From the NCBI RefSeq assembly GCF_900108275.1, contig NZ_FNVD01000008.1:1-64000 (forward strand): 64,000 bases of DNA. Direction: 5' to 3'. Shown here one piece after another: positions 1-8,484 of the stretch (position 1 is the stretch's first letter; each line of letters starts with the position of its first letter). This stretch comes from Jhaorihella thermophila. GTDB lineage: Bacteria; Pseudomonadota; Alphaproteobacteria; Rhodobacterales; Rhodobacteraceae. The translations under genes and the position numbers were made by a program. A model generated the notes under the pieces. That model searched no databases. It worked only from the letters and a program-made list of their open reading frames with translations, and had not been told where the DNA came from.

Positions 1-281
1 ATCGGCATCAGGCCCATCAGCCGCATAAGCCGGCGGATGCGCTTCTCGTTGACCAGATGGCCCTCGTTGCGCAAATGCCAGGTCATCTGCCGCACTCCGA
101 AGAACGGCGTTTCCAGGAACTGTTCGTCGATCTGGCGCATCAGCGTCAGGTTCAGCGCCGTCTCGCCCTTGGGCTGGTAGTAAAACGACGACCGCGAGAT
201 CGACAGCAGCTTGCACTGTTTGCCAATCGACAGCTCGGGGTTGGCGGGCTCAACCATCTTCCGTCTCACTTGCCGGTCCAT
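1..281 (-). CDS. IS3-family transposase OrfB, N-terminal part (runs off window)
   Basis: This is the start of the DDE transposase half of the IS3 element. The frame reads on to the window start without a stop and shows the usual OrfB N-terminus: SISRSSFYYQP, then a region ending FGVRQMTWHLRNEGHLVNEK before the catalytic core, which lies outside the window. An ATG at 279-281 could start it alone. More likely it is made as an OrfAB fusion, since a -1 slip on T6G (minus strand, 305 to 299) joins ...AND of OrfA to FFVQKAQAMDRQ of this frame. Catalytic residues are not visible. Confidence 0.8.
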   Translation of the reverse strand, partial: MDRQVRRKMVEPANPELSIGKQCKLLSISRSSFYYQPKGETALNLTLMRQIDEQFLETPFFGVRQMTWHLRNEGHLVNEKRIRRLMRLMGLMP

Positions 282-559
282 GGCTTGAGCTTTCTGGACA
301 AAAAATCATTGGCCACAGCCAGCTCCCCGATCTTGGCATGCAGTTCCTTCACGTGTTCCTCGTCAACCTCGGGCTTCTTCGCGCCACCGCGCTCGAACAC
401 ACCGGACGCCCCTTCCAGCAGCGCCCGCTTCCAGCTGTGGATCATCGTCGGGTGAACCCCGAACCGGCTCGCCAGCTCAGCGACCGTCTGCTCACCCTTC
501 AGCGCCTCAAGCGCTACCTTCGCCTTGAACTCCGGCGAATGCTGCTTCCGTTTCGACAT
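266..559 (-). CDS. IS3-family transposase OrfA
   Basis: This small HTH protein of about 97 residues (from MSKRKQHSPEF) binds the IS ends and is the first half of the OrfAB transposase. The N-terminal half is a Tnp-1/HTH_8 type helix-turn-helix (SPEFKAKVALEALKGE, then VAELASRFGVHPTMIHSWK). The C-terminal third is a predicted leucine-zipper-like helix. I chose the ATG at 559 over 571 because the MSKR(K/R) start is typical of the family. The reading frame overlaps orfB in the -1 frame at a T6G run, the expected programmed frameshift site. Confidence 0.85.
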   Translation of the reverse strand: MSKRKQHSPEFKAKVALEALKGEQTVAELASRFGVHPTMIHSWKRALLEGASGVFERGGAKKPEVDEEHVKELHAKIGELAVANDFLSRKLKPWTGK

Positions 560-767
560 CTCTGATCTCATCTTCGTCGAAGATCAGCAGACAGCAATTT
601 GTAGCCTACGTCAGCGTCCGATTTTCGGGGAGTAGCTCAGAACAAGCACTGGCCACCGCCGGCCTCCGCCGAGAAATAGCCGAAAGCTGGTGATGGCCCG
701 TGAGGGGCGGCATATCATGGCGGTTTTCACGCGCCGTCAATTCTTTGGAGATAAAGGGATATGCCAC

Positions 768-920
768 ATGAGGAAGCCTGCCATCACGTCGATGCCCGAT
801 CCATCGGGATTTTCGCCCGATCCGTTGACGGAGATCCTGCGCTCCAGCGCGCGTCGGCTGATCGAGCAGGCCGAGGAAGCGGAACTGGCCGCTCTGCTTG
901 CCGCCCGTGCCGATGAGAGG
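768..920 (+). pseudogene. IS256-family transposase, 5' stub
   Basis: The frame from ATG 768 begins MRKPAITSMPDPSGFSP, then DPLTEILRSSARRLIEQAEEAELAALL. This matches the beginning of mutator-type (IS256) transposases, in which this helix precedes a conserved AELAALL segment. Similarity stops after about 50 residues and the frame continues into unrelated sequence, so more than 85% of the gene, including the DDE domain, is missing. It is a relic left by deletion or by later insertion of other DNA. I place the break near 920 by eye only. Confidence 0.65.
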
Positions 921-1212
921 ACCGCAGCTACCGGTTGCTCAACCTGCGCCAATCGGCGTATCAAACCAGAGGACTCAAGTTCCGGCTGGATGAAACTTCA
1001 GTGGCAGGTCAGAAGCAGTGAACCGCGGCGGGCGAATCTCTGCCTGATGGTATACGGGGGTCACGATTTTCTTCCCGTCGCCTCGCAAGGGCGGAGGAGT
1101 TGCCTTTTTGCGGGGGGAGAATCAGCCGGAACACAGCTTGTGCAGTCGGGACGTCATGCTTTCACGGGGTATTTCTGGGATGGGCCCCGAAAATACCGAC
1201 CGACTCGATACG
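921..1212. other. Intergenic DNA, no gene recognised
   Basis: This segment lies between the transposase stub and the tRNA terminator. A frame ending at a TGA near 1022 contains YRLLNLRQSAYQTRGLKF, which looks protein-like but which I cannot assign. An inverted repeat GGTATTT (1168-1174) / AAATACC (1191-1197) is present. Nothing else is visible. It is probably junction debris next to the tRNA. Confidence 0.4.
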
Positions 1213-1237
1213 CCAAAAGGGCCCGAGAACCCTTTTT
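1213..1237 (-). terminator. Hairpin after tRNA-Pro
   Basis: Arms AAAAGGG (1215-1221) and CCCTTTT (1230-1236) form a hairpin with an 8-nt loop, 4 nt beyond the tRNA 3' end on the minus strand. The 3' arm ends in TTTT, so a factor-independent terminator for the tRNA is plausible. Confidence 0.6.
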
Positions 1238-1240
1238 CAT

Positions 1241-1317
1241 TGGTCGGAGTGAGAGGATTCGAACCTCCGGCCCCTGCCTCCCGAAGACAGTGCTCTACCA
1301 GGCTGAGCTACACTCCG
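1241..1317 (-). tRNA. tRNA-Pro (anticodon CGG)
   Basis: Read on the minus strand, the sequence folds as a 77-nt tRNA. The acceptor stem is CGGAGTG/CACTCCG with A73 and an encoded CCA. The D-arm contains AGCTCAGCCTGG, and the anticodon stem CTGTC/GGCAG carries the loop TTCGGGA, giving anticodon CGG (proline). The T-arm contains GGTTCGAATCC. The 3' end points toward the IS debris on the left, the usual geometry for an integration site. Confidence 0.96.
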
Positions 1318-1447
1318 ACCGTGCGGCGTGGATTATACGCAGGCTCCGGGATTTGCAAGGGGGTTCGAAAGAGGGGTGGCGGATTTCTTTAAGGGCTTGC
1401 CCCGGGGCTCTGGAGCGGCCAATCTGGGGTCCGGACAAGACCTCGGA

Positions 1448-3058
1448 ATGACCCAGCAAGCCTTCATTCTCATCGGTGGCGTCGGCATGTTCCTTCTGGG
1501 CATGGACGTGATGACGCGCGCCCTCAAGGAAGCCGCCGGCGGCAACCTGCGCCGCATCCTGGCGCGATTCACCGCGACGCCGCTGCAGGGGGTGCTGACC
1601 GGGGCGGCGGCGACGGCGGTGATCCAGTCCTCCAGCGCGACAACGGTGATGACGGTCGGGTTCGTCGGCGCCGGGCTGATGAGCCTGATGCAGGCGCTGG
1701 GCGTGATGTTCGGCGCCAATATCGGCACCACCGTCACCGGCTGGCTGGTGGCGATTCTGGGCTTCAAGATGCATCTGGAAGAGGTGGCGATGCTGGTGCT
1801 GCTGCCGGCGAGCCTGAGCATCCTGCTTCTGTCCGGCGCGGCGGCGCGTGCGGGGCGGGTGGTGGCGGGACTGTGCGTGATACTGATCGGGCTGGACCTC
1901 ATGCAGTCGGCCACCGGAAACGCTACCGAATGGCTGACACCCGACAGATTGCCCGATACCGGCGCGTTGGGGATCCTTTTGCTGGCGGCCAGCGGGCTGG
2001 TCCTGACCGTGGCGATCCAGTCCTCCAGCGCGGCTGTGGCGCTGGCGCTGGTGATGCTGCAGGGCGGGGCGATCTCGGTGCCGCAGGGGGCGGCGATGGT
2101 GGTGGGGATGAATATCGGCACCACCTTTACCGCGCTTCTGGCTTCGGTCGGGGGGTCGCGGCCGATGCGGCAGGCCGCGGTTGCGAATCTGCTGTTCAAC
2201 CTCGGCACGGCCGCAATCGCCTTTCCCTTTCTTCTGTATGGCGGGGGCACGCTCGAGGCGATTCGCGCGGCCTCTGGCGACCTCACGGCGCTGCTGCTTT
2301 TTCACACGGGTTTCAACGTGGTGGGCACGGCGGTGTTTCTGCCCTTTGCCGAACGGTTCGCGCAGCTGGTGGCCCGGCTCGTGCCCGAACGCGAGGCGGA
2401 CCGCCTGATCTGCCTTGATCGCGGGCTTCTGTCCAACCCCGACGCGGCTCTGATGGCGGCACATGCGGCGGCGGTGGCTATCGTGCAGCGGGTCGAGGGC
2501 GCGCTGGCGCGGGCGCTGCGCGAGCCGCAGGATTTGCGCGCGATCGCCGCGCTGGAGCCGGCGACCAGCGCCGCGCTGGATGATCTGAGCGATTTCCTCG
2601 CCGCGATCCGGCTTCCCGCCGATCGAAAGGGGGACAACCAGCTCTACAGCGCGCTTCTGCACATGGCGGATCATGCGCGGCGTCTGCTGTGGCGGACGCG
2701 GCAGAAGGCGCGCATGGGGACGCTGATGGAGGATTGGGCGCTGCGGCGGCCGGCGCTGGTGATGGGCGCAATCTTCGCGCGATCGGCGCAGAAGGGGGCG
2801 CCGGGTTTCGACCCGGAGAGGCTGGAAAGGCTGCAAGAGATCGTCGCCCATCGGGTCGGGCGGCACCGAAGGGCGCTGCTGCTGGGCGAGCACGCGGGGC
2901 TCTATTCCGTGCAGGAGGTGTTCGCGCACACCGACGCGATGCGCTGGCTGACGCGGGTTCTGCATCACGCCGAGCGCATCGCCCATTACGACGCGCTGGC
3001 CCGGCAGGTGCTGCGGCAGGGCCGCAAGGTGGCAAAGGAAAACCCCGACGCGGCCTGA
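1448..3058 (+). CDS. Na+/phosphate symporter family protein (NptA/PhoU-like)
   Basis: This inner-membrane protein of about 536 residues belongs to the Na/Pi-cotransporter II family, which takes up phosphate with sodium. Two inverted-repeat halves each carry the family QSSS signature (QSSSATTV near residue 60, QSSSAAVALAL near 195), each followed by a glycine-rich GANIGTT or GMNIGTT motif. About ten hydrophobic segments occupy residues 1-320. The remaining C-terminus is helical, charged and PhoU-like, and probably cytoplasmic. I chose ATG 1448 because the first transmembrane helix starts right there; the frame extends upstream to 1328 across the tRNA region, which is unlikely to be coding. No pho box was recognised. 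Confidence 0.9.
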   Translation: MTQQAFILIGGVGMFLLGMDVMTRALKEAAGGNLRRILARFTATPLQGVLTGAAATAVIQSSSATTVMTVGFVGAGLMSLMQALGVMFGANIGTTVTGWLVAILGFKMHLEEVAMLVLLPASLSILLLSGAAARAGRVVAGLCVILIGLDLMQSATGNATEWLTPDRLPDTGALGILLLAASGLVLTVAIQSSSAAVALALVMLQGGAISVPQGAAMVVGMNIGTTFTALLASVGGSRPMRQAAVANLLFNLGTAAIAFPFLLYGGGTLEAIRAASGDLTALLLFHTGFNVVGTAVFLPFAERFAQLVARLVPEREADRLICLDRGLLSNPDAALMAAHAAAVAIVQRVEGALARALREPQDLRAIAALEPATSAALDDLSDFLAAIRLPADRKGDNQLYSALLHMADHARRLLWRTRQKARMGTLMEDWALRRPALVMGAIFARSAQKGAPGFDPERLERLQEIVAHRVGRHRRALLLGEHAGLYSVQEVFAHTDAMRWLTRVLHHAERIAHYDALARQVLRQGRKVAKENPDAA

Positions 3059-3095
3059 GCGCGCCGGGGTTCGGCAGAGTCGGTTTGCGAGGGGC

Positions 3096-4202
3096 TTACA
3101 GGCCGGCGTCCAGCGCCGCCAAGATGGCATCGCCCATCTGCGCGGTCGAGACGGGCTCCACCCCTTCCTGGGCCAGCAGGTCGGCGGTGCGCACGCCATC
3201 GGCCAGCACCTTGTTCACGGCCGCCTCCAGCCGGTCGGCCTCGCCCCCCTGGTCGAAGGAATAGCGCAGCGCCATGGCAAAGCTCAGGATGCAGGCGATC
3301 GGGTTGGCCTTGCCCTGGCCGGCGATATCGGGAGCCGAGCCATGCACGGGTTCATAGAGCGCCTTGGGCCGGCCGTTCTCCATCGGCGCGCCGAGGCTGG
3401 CGGACGGCAGCATGCCCAGCGAGCCGGTCAGCATCGCCGCGGCGTCCGACAGGATGTCGCCAAAGAGGTTGTCGGTCACGATCACGTCGAACTGTTTGGG
3501 ATTGCGCACCAGCTGCATCGCGCCGTTGTCGGCATACATGTGGCTGAGCTCGACATCCGGGTAATCTTCGTCATGCACCTTCTGGACGACTTCGCGCCAC
3601 AGGATGCCCGATTCCATGACATTCGCCTTTTCCATCGAGCAGACCTTGTTCCCACGCTTGCGCGCAAGCTCGAAAGCCGCCCGCGCCACGCGGTCGATTT
3701 CGGATTCGGTGTAACGCTGGGTGTTGATGCCGACCCGTTCGTTGCCTTCCTCGAAGATGCCGCGCGGTTCACCGAAATAGATGCCGCTGGTCAGTTCGCG
3801 CACGATGATGATGTCGAGTCCGGCGACCACCTCGCGCTTCAGCGAGGAGAAATCGGCCAGCGCGTCGAAGCAGACCGCCGGGCGCAGGTTGGCAAAGAGG
3901 TCCATTTCCTTGCGCAGGCGCAGCAGGCCGCGTTCGGGTTTGACGCTGAAATCCAGATCGTCGTATTTCGGTCCGCCCACCGCGCCCAGCAGCACCGCGT
4001 CCACCTCTTGCGCGCGCGCCATGGTTTCGTCGGCCAGCGGCGTGCCGTGCCTGTCATAGGCCGCGCCGCCGACAAGGTCTTCCTCCACGTCGAAGGCCAG
4101 GCCGCGTTTGGCGCCGAACCAGTCGATGATCTTGCGCACCTCGGCCATGACTTCGGGGCCGATCCCGTCACCGGGCAGGATGAGAAGCGATGGGTTGGAC
4201 AT
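3096..4202 (-). CDS. leuB: 3-isopropylmalate dehydrogenase
   Basis: It oxidises and decarboxylates 3-isopropylmalate with NAD+ to 2-oxoisocaproate, the third step of leucine synthesis. Its 368 residues are full length. Visible family features are [13 protein letters not shown] at the N-terminus, the substrate-binding [12 protein letters not shown] loop, [13 protein letters not shown] and the metal-binding [12 protein letters not shown]. The C-terminal [18 protein letters not shown] belongs to the cofactor site. It faces left and is separated by about 7.5 kb from leuCD, so the leucine genes are split between two loci here. Confidence 0.98.
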   Translation of the reverse strand: MSNPSLLILPGDGIGPEVMAEVRKIIDWFGAKRGLAFDVEEDLVGGAAYDRHGTPLADETMARAQEVDAVLLGAVGGPKYDDLDFSVKPERGLLRLRKEMDLFANLRPAVCFDALADFSSLKREVVAGLDIIIVRELTSGIYFGEPRGIFEEGNERVGINTQRYTESEIDRVARAAFELARKRGNKVCSMEKANVMESGILWREVVQKVHDEDYPDVELSHMYADNGAMQLVRNPKQFDVIVTDNLFGDILSDAAAMLTGSLGMLPSASLGAPMENGRPKALYEPVHGSAPDIAGQGKANPIACILSFAMALRYSFDQGGEADRLEAAVNKVLADGVRTADLLAQEGVEPVSTAQMGDAILAALDAGL

Positions 4203-4271
4203 GGACGTCTCCTTGCTGACAGCTCAGGCGCGGGGTAGCGCGCGGGGGCTGCAGCGTCAACGTCGGCTCAT

Positions 4272-4295
4272 GGGTATTTTTTGACCAGAAAGAAG
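4272..4295 (-). repeat. Interspersed core element, copy 1
   Basis: Minus strand reads CTTCTTTCTGG then AAAAAATACCC, a variant core with TTCTGG in place of TCTTGC. It lies between hsp20 and leuB, in the transcription sense, about 100 nt beyond the hsp20 terminator. No strong hairpin follows. Confidence 0.55.
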
Positions 4296-4398
4296 CAGGA
4301 ATGGCGCCGAACATCGCGGAGGAGCCGCGCGGGGCTGCGGGGGGATGCGGCGGCATCGGGCCTGCGGTCCGGCCCTGCGAGGGATGCAGCCGGGCATC

Positions 4399-4426
4399 AA
4401 AAAGCCCGCGACGGGATGTCGCGGGC
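4399..4426 (-). terminator. Rho-independent terminator of hsp20
   Basis: Perfect 9-bp stem GCCCGCGAC (4404-4412) / GTCGCGGGC (4418-4426) with a 5-nt loop. On the minus strand it is followed by TTTTT (4403-4399). It starts 25 nt past the hsp20 stop. Confidence 0.85.
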
Positions 4427-4451
4427 CAGGCGGAATTGACGGCTTGGCCGA

Positions 4452-4925
4452 TCAGTTGACCGGCTTGGCCTCGACAAGCTCGGGCTGATCCTTCGACAGC
4501 GCCTTGATCTCGATCCGGCGCGGTTTCAGCGCCTCGGGGATCTCGCGCTTGAGGTCGATATGGAGCATGCCGTTTTCATAGGTCGCCCCCGTCACCACGA
4601 TGTGGTCGGCCAGCGTGAAGCGGCGTTCGAACGCACGGGTCGCGATCCCGCGATAGAGATAGGTGCGTTCCTTGTCCTCCTCCTCGGCCTTTCGGCCCGA
4701 GACGATCAGGTTGTTCTCTTTCACTTCGACGGTCAGGTCGCTTTCGGAGAAGCCGGCGACCGCGAAGGAGATGCGATACGCGTCCTGCCCGACCTTTTCG
4801 ATGTTGTAGGGCGGGTAGGTGGGCTGTTCGACATCGGAACTGAGAACCCGATCCAGAAGGTCCGCGAACTGGTCAAAGCCGATCGCTGCCCGGTGAAGCG
4901 GGGTAAAGTCAAAGCTGGTACGCAT
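4452..4925 (-). CDS. hsp20: Hsp20/alpha-crystallin small heat-shock chaperone (IbpA type)
   Basis: This ATP-independent holdase of about 157 residues binds unfolding proteins as an oligomer. The alpha-crystallin domain spans roughly residues 30-135: YPPYNIEKVGQDAYRISFAVAG, the ESDLTVEVKENNLIVSG strands, and the AFERRFTLADHI loop typical of class-A IbpA proteins. I took the ATG at 4925 (MRTSFDFTPL) because it matches the usual IbpA start and has AGGA 8-9 nt upstream; an in-frame ATG at 4940 is possible. It is monocistronic, with its own terminator. I could not recognise a sigma-32 promoter or a ROSE thermometer with confidence. Confidence 0.95.
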   Translation of the reverse strand: MRTSFDFTPLHRAAIGFDQFADLLDRVLSSDVEQPTYPPYNIEKVGQDAYRISFAVAGFSESDLTVEVKENNLIVSGRKAEEEDKERTYLYRGIATRAFERRFTLADHIVVTGATYENGMLHIDLKREIPEALKPRRIEIKALSKDQPELVEAKPVN

Positions 4926-5046
4926 TTTCGTCATCCTCATCTTGAGCGATTCACGATTTGGTGCCCTCCATGCGGACGGGCGAGTGTTACGGGTTCCAAA
5001 ACAGGCAACCCGGCACCGATTCAGATGGGTTAGGGATTTTCGGGTT

Positions 5047-5880
5047 TCAACCCCCCGAACCGGCGGGTTTGACGCGGATGAAGCGGGCTCCGGTGCGGTT
5101 GCGCGCGCCGTTCACCCTGACGCGGTTTGCGCCGGGCGCGGCAATGACGGCGTGGCTGCGGCCCGAGCTCAGTTGCGCCTGCAGAAGCGCGATCTGCCCC
5201 TCGATCTCGGACCCCAGCGCGACCCGGGCGCCGCGCATCTCGGCCTTGGCCGAGACCACCGACACGATCCGCGGCACGCCGCCGTCGAAGGAAAAGACCG
5301 GCGCGCCGGACGATCCGAAATCCACGTCGCAGGACATCACGACCACGCCCTGCTGTCGGGCCATCACGTCGCAGACGCGCTGCAGCGACGGGGCCTCGGC
5401 TCGGCCCTTGGCGTAGGAGACGACGCCCACCCGCGCACCCCGGCGCGGCTGGCCGGCGATGGTAAAGGGCAGGACGGTCGTGTTGCGCACCGGGCGATCC
5501 AGTTCCAGAAGCGCCACGTCGTGCCGCACCCGGTCGGCCGAGACCGCCCCGTCATAGACGTAACCGGGATGCGCCACCGCCTGCCGCACCCGGCGATAGG
5601 CCGAGGCGCGCCCGTTGCGCCAGCCGGCGCGGAACTCCATCGCCGCCGGGTCGATCCTGCGGCCCGTTCTCTTGTCGTAAAGACAATGCGCGGCGGTCAG
5701 CACCAGGTCGGGCGCGATCAGCGTGCCGGTGCAGAACCCCGCGCCGTTGATGTCGAGCCGCCCGACCGCCTCCCACGCGCGGCCGGTATCGGTGGTGTCG
5801 AGGCTTTGCAGACGCGAGTTTTCCGCCGCCCCGAGAACCGGGAGCAGCGCAATCGCCAGTCCTGCCAGAAATGCCCTCAT
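5047..5880 (-). CDS. Secreted trypsin-like (S1/V8-type) serine protease
   Basis: This 277-residue exported protease has a signal peptide, MRAFLAGLAIALLPVLGAAE, with cleavage likely after AA at residue 19. The catalytic triad is readable: His65 in LTAAHC, Asp121 in RHDVALLELD and Ser191 in FGSSGAPVF. The overall layout resembles glutamyl-endopeptidase/V8-like S1 proteins that are common in Rhodobacteraceae. Cysteines at 50 and 66 and a second pair near 170/184 could form disulfides. It is a single gene facing left between hsp20 and glcF. Substrate and physiological role cannot be read from the sequence. Confidence 0.9.
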   Translation of the reverse strand: MRAFLAGLAIALLPVLGAAENSRLQSLDTTDTGRAWEAVGRLDINGAGFCTGTLIAPDLVLTAAHCLYDKRTGRRIDPAAMEFRAGWRNGRASAYRRVRQAVAHPGYVYDGAVSADRVRHDVALLELDRPVRNTTVLPFTIAGQPRRGARVGVVSYAKGRAEAPSLQRVCDVMARQQGVVVMSCDVDFGSSGAPVFSFDGGVPRIVSVVSAKAEMRGARVALGSEIEGQIALLQAQLSSGRSHAVIAAPGANRVRVNGARNRTGARFIRVKPAGSGG

Positions 5881-5952
5881 GGATCGGCCCCTGTTGCCCT
5901 TTCGTCCCGGCCTAACAGCCGGTTGGGGCGAAACTGGGGCGCCCCGGTGGCA

Positions 5953-7263
5953 TCAGCGCAGCGCCGGCGGCGCATCCATGTTGAACAGGGCAGGGGGCTT
6001 CGGTCCCCCCGTGGCCCAGTCCAGCAACTCGACGGTATGCACCACCGGCACAGCGGTGCCCGACCCGATCTGCACCATGCAGCCGATATTGCCCGCGGCA
6101 ATGACGTCCGGGCGCTTCGCCTCGAGCGTGCGCACCTTGCGCTCCTTCAGCCGGGCCGAGATCTCGGGTTGCATCAGGTTGTAGGTGCCCGCGCTGCCAC
6201 AGCACAGGTGGCTGTCGGCGGGTTCCACCACCTCGAAGCCCGCGCGTTTCAGCAACGTCTTGGGGTGGGTCTTGATCTTCTGCCCGTGCTGCAACGAGCA
6301 TGCCGCGTGATAGGCCACCTTCAGTCCCTTGTCGTCGCCTTGCGGCAGATCGAGCTTCATCAGGACTTCGCTCACGTCCATCGCGATGGCGGCAACTCGC
6401 GCGGCGTCGTCGGCCAGCGGGTCGTTTTGGAACATGTGGCCGTAATCCTTGACCGTGGTGCCGCAGCCGGAGGTGTTGATGACGATCGCATCCAGCCCCG
6501 CGCCGTCCATCTCGCGCGTCCAGGCGCGGATGTTCCGCGCCGCCGTTGCGTGACTTTCCGCGGTCTTTCCCATGTGATGGGTCAACGCCCCGCAGCAGCC
6601 GGCACCCTCGGCCACCACGACCTCGCAGCCCAGCCGGGTCAGCAGCCGAATCGTGGCGTCGTTGATGTCGGTGTTCAATGCCTTCTGGGCGCAGCCGGTC
6701 ATCAGCGCCACGCGCATCCGGCGCGCGTCTTGCGGCGCAAAGCTCTGCGGGTCGTCGTTGCGGGAAACCGGCGGGATCCGCTTCGGCGCCATCTCCAGCA
6801 TCGCCCGCAGCCGGGCGTCGGGCATCAGCCTCCGGAACGGGCGGCCGATCTTCGCGCCCAGCAGGGCCAGCCGGAACCGCCCCGGATATGGCAGGATCTG
6901 CGCCAGAACCCAGCGCAGGGCGCGGTCCATGAACGGCCGACGATGGTGCCGTTCGACATAATCCCGCGCGTAATCGATCAGGTGCATGTAATGCACACCC
7001 GACGGACAGGTGGTCATGCAGGCAAGACAGCTCAGGCAGCGGTCGATGTGGCGAACGGTCTTTTCGTCCGGGACGCGTTCGTTTTCCAGCATGTCCTTGA
7101 TGAGGTAGATCCGCCCGCGCGGGGAATCCAGTTCATCCCCCAGCACCTGATAGGTGGGGCAGGTCGCGGTGCAAAATCCGCAATGCACGCAGGCGCGCAG
7201 GATCTCGTTGGCCCGCGCGATCCCTGGATCCTCCAGTTGTTCCTCGGTGAAATTGGTCTGCAT
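5953..7263 (-). CDS. glcF: Glycolate oxidase iron-sulfur subunit GlcF
   Basis: This is the 436-residue electron-transfer subunit of membrane-associated glycolate dehydrogenase. Two ferredoxin-type 4Fe-4S motifs lie near the N-terminus: CVHCGFCTATCP (about residues 25-36) and CLSCLACMTTCPSG. Two C-terminal CCG cysteine-rich domains follow (GAGCCGALTHH and SHLCCGSAGTY), as in GlcF/heterodisulfide-reductase-type proteins. I chose ATG 7263 (MQTNFTEEQLEDP), which is the family start and lies 5 nt past the glcE stop; an upstream in-frame extension into glcE is a shadow. It is the last gene of the glcDEF operon. Confidence 0.96.
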   Translation of the reverse strand: MQTNFTEEQLEDPGIARANEILRACVHCGFCTATCPTYQVLGDELDSPRGRIYLIKDMLENERVPDEKTVRHIDRCLSCLACMTTCPSGVHYMHLIDYARDYVERHHRRPFMDRALRWVLAQILPYPGRFRLALLGAKIGRPFRRLMPDARLRAMLEMAPKRIPPVSRNDDPQSFAPQDARRMRVALMTGCAQKALNTDINDATIRLLTRLGCEVVVAEGAGCCGALTHHMGKTAESHATAARNIRAWTREMDGAGLDAIVINTSGCGTTVKDYGHMFQNDPLADDAARVAAIAMDVSEVLMKLDLPQGDDKGLKVAYHAACSLQHGQKIKTHPKTLLKRAGFEVVEPADSHLCCGSAGTYNLMQPEISARLKERKVRTLEAKRPDVIAAGNIGCMVQIGSGTAVPVVHTVELLDWATGGPKPPALFNMDAPPALR

Positions 7264-7268
7264 GGCGC

Positions 7269-8411
7269 TCAGGCCTCCACGGGGGCGTCCATGAGCCCGG
7301 GGTTGAAAATGCCGCGCGGGTCGAATTTCGCCCGCAGCCCGCGGGAGAGCGCCGCGACCGTTGCCGGTTCGGGCTGAAACATGCCCAGACGCGAACACGT
7401 GTCCACGCTGGCGCGGATGATCGTGGCATGGCCATCGAACGCCCCCGCCCGCGCCCGCAGGTTGGTGCCCTCGGGCACACGCGCCCAGATCAGCCCGCCG
7501 CCCCAGTCGAACAGCAGTGCATCCGCCTGCAGCCGCTCGGCGATCTCCGGCGCCTCCGACGGCTTCACGGACAGCCGCCAGACATCGCCAGGCTTGCCGT
7601 GGAACGCGGCCACATCCCGGATGTCCCGCCAGATCACGGCCGACGCATCGGGATCGTCCAGAACCGACACGTCGCCAAAAATCCTCAAAACCTCCGTCAG
7701 TCGCGCGCAGCGATAGGCGACCGAGGCCTCGAACCCCTCGATTCGCACCATCACGACCGGCCCTTCGGCCGCAGCCGGATCATGGGCCGCCCCGGTCACC
7801 TCGAAGGGCGACCCCAGCGCCGCCGCCATCGCCTTCACGGCCACTTTCACATCGACCCCATGCAGCCGCACCGTCGCCTGGGTCTCGGCTCGCGGCAGAA
7901 CCTTCAGCGACACTTCGCTCAGCACCCCCAGCGTGCCCCAGCTGCCCGCCATCAGCTTGACCAGGTCATAGCCGGTGACGTTTTTCATCACGCGTCCGCC
8001 ATTGCGGATTACCCTGCCCCCCCCGTCCACATATCGCACACCCAGCAGGAAATCCCGCGCAGCCCCCGCCTGCACCCGGCGCGGCCCGCTGACATTGGCC
8101 GCGAACACGCCCCCGATGGTCGGTTCTCCTTTCGTGCCCAGCAAGCCACGAAGATCCATCGGCTCGAAAGCCAGCCGCTGGTTTTCCCCGGCCAGCAATT
8201 GTTCCACCTCCGCCAGCGGCGTTCCCGCCTTCACCACCAGGGTCAACGCCCCCGGCTCATACAGTTCCACGCCGCGCAATCCGGCCACGCTCAGTATGTC
8301 GCCCACGACCGGCACGCCACGCGTGTTCCCGCCCCGCGGCGCGAGCGGGCCATATGCCCCGGCCACCAGTTCGGCCAGTTCGGCTTCCGTCGCAGGTGTC
8401 ATGATCTTCAT
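7269..8411 (-). CDS. glcE: Glycolate oxidase FAD-binding subunit GlcE
   Basis: This 380-residue subunit has an FAD_binding_4 (PCMH-type) fold and works with GlcD and GlcF to oxidise glycolate to glyoxylate. Visible features are LAPRGGNTRGVPV, LVVKAGTPLAEVEQLL, TIGGVFAANVSGPRRVQAG and NGGRVMKNVTGYDLVKLMAGSWGTLG, which together line the FAD site. The ATG start lies inside copy 2 of the interspersed element, so the sequence immediately upstream is the element rather than a clean Shine-Dalgarno; GAGG about 6 nt before the ATG may serve. Confidence 0.95.
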   Translation of the reverse strand: MKIMTPATEAELAELVAGAYGPLAPRGGNTRGVPVVGDILSVAGLRGVELYEPGALTLVVKAGTPLAEVEQLLAGENQRLAFEPMDLRGLLGTKGEPTIGGVFAANVSGPRRVQAGAARDFLLGVRYVDGGGRVIRNGGRVMKNVTGYDLVKLMAGSWGTLGVLSEVSLKVLPRAETQATVRLHGVDVKVAVKAMAAALGSPFEVTGAAHDPAAAEGPVVMVRIEGFEASVAYRCARLTEVLRIFGDVSVLDDPDASAVIWRDIRDVAAFHGKPGDVWRLSVKPSEAPEIAERLQADALLFDWGGGLIWARVPEGTNLRARAGAFDGHATIIRASVDTCSRLGMFQPEPATVAALSRGLRAKFDPRGIFNPGLMDAPVEA

Positions 8412-8471
8412 CTTGCCTCAAATACTCCGGGGGTGAATTGGCCGTCAGGCCAAGAGGGGGCTGGCCCCCTC
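8406..8471 (+). repeat. Interspersed core element with hairpins, copy 2
   Basis: Core CTTCATCTTGC...AAATACTCC at 8406-8428 on the plus strand, antisense to the glc operon. Two perfect hairpins follow: TTGGCC/GGCCAA (8438-8453) and GAGGGGGC/GCCCCCTC (8454-8471). The copy fills the glcD-glcE gap, and its core contains the glcE start codon. Confidence 0.8.
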
Positions 8472-8484
8472 ATCCACACGACCA

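Larger units (their letters stand above)
1..639 (-). mobile_element. Partial IS3-family insertion sequence
   Basis: This is the 5' part of an IS3-family element read leftward and cut by the window edge. It has the family layout: a short orfA with an HTH domain, then orfB in the -1 frame, joined through a T6G slippery run. The outer end is probably near 639, because the minus strand there begins TGAGCTACTCC and terminal TG...CA ends are usual in this family. The exact terminus and target duplication cannot be confirmed without the other end. Confidence 0.8.

Noticed and set aside
1295-3199. 634-residue minus-strand frame spanning tRNA and symporter
   Set aside because: Crosses the tRNA gene and is antisense to a clear Na/Pi symporter.
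4942-7377. 811-residue open frame on the plus strand
   Set aside because: It lies antisense to the protease and glcF, has the His/Arg/Gly-rich composition of shadow frames in GC-rich DNA and matches no family.
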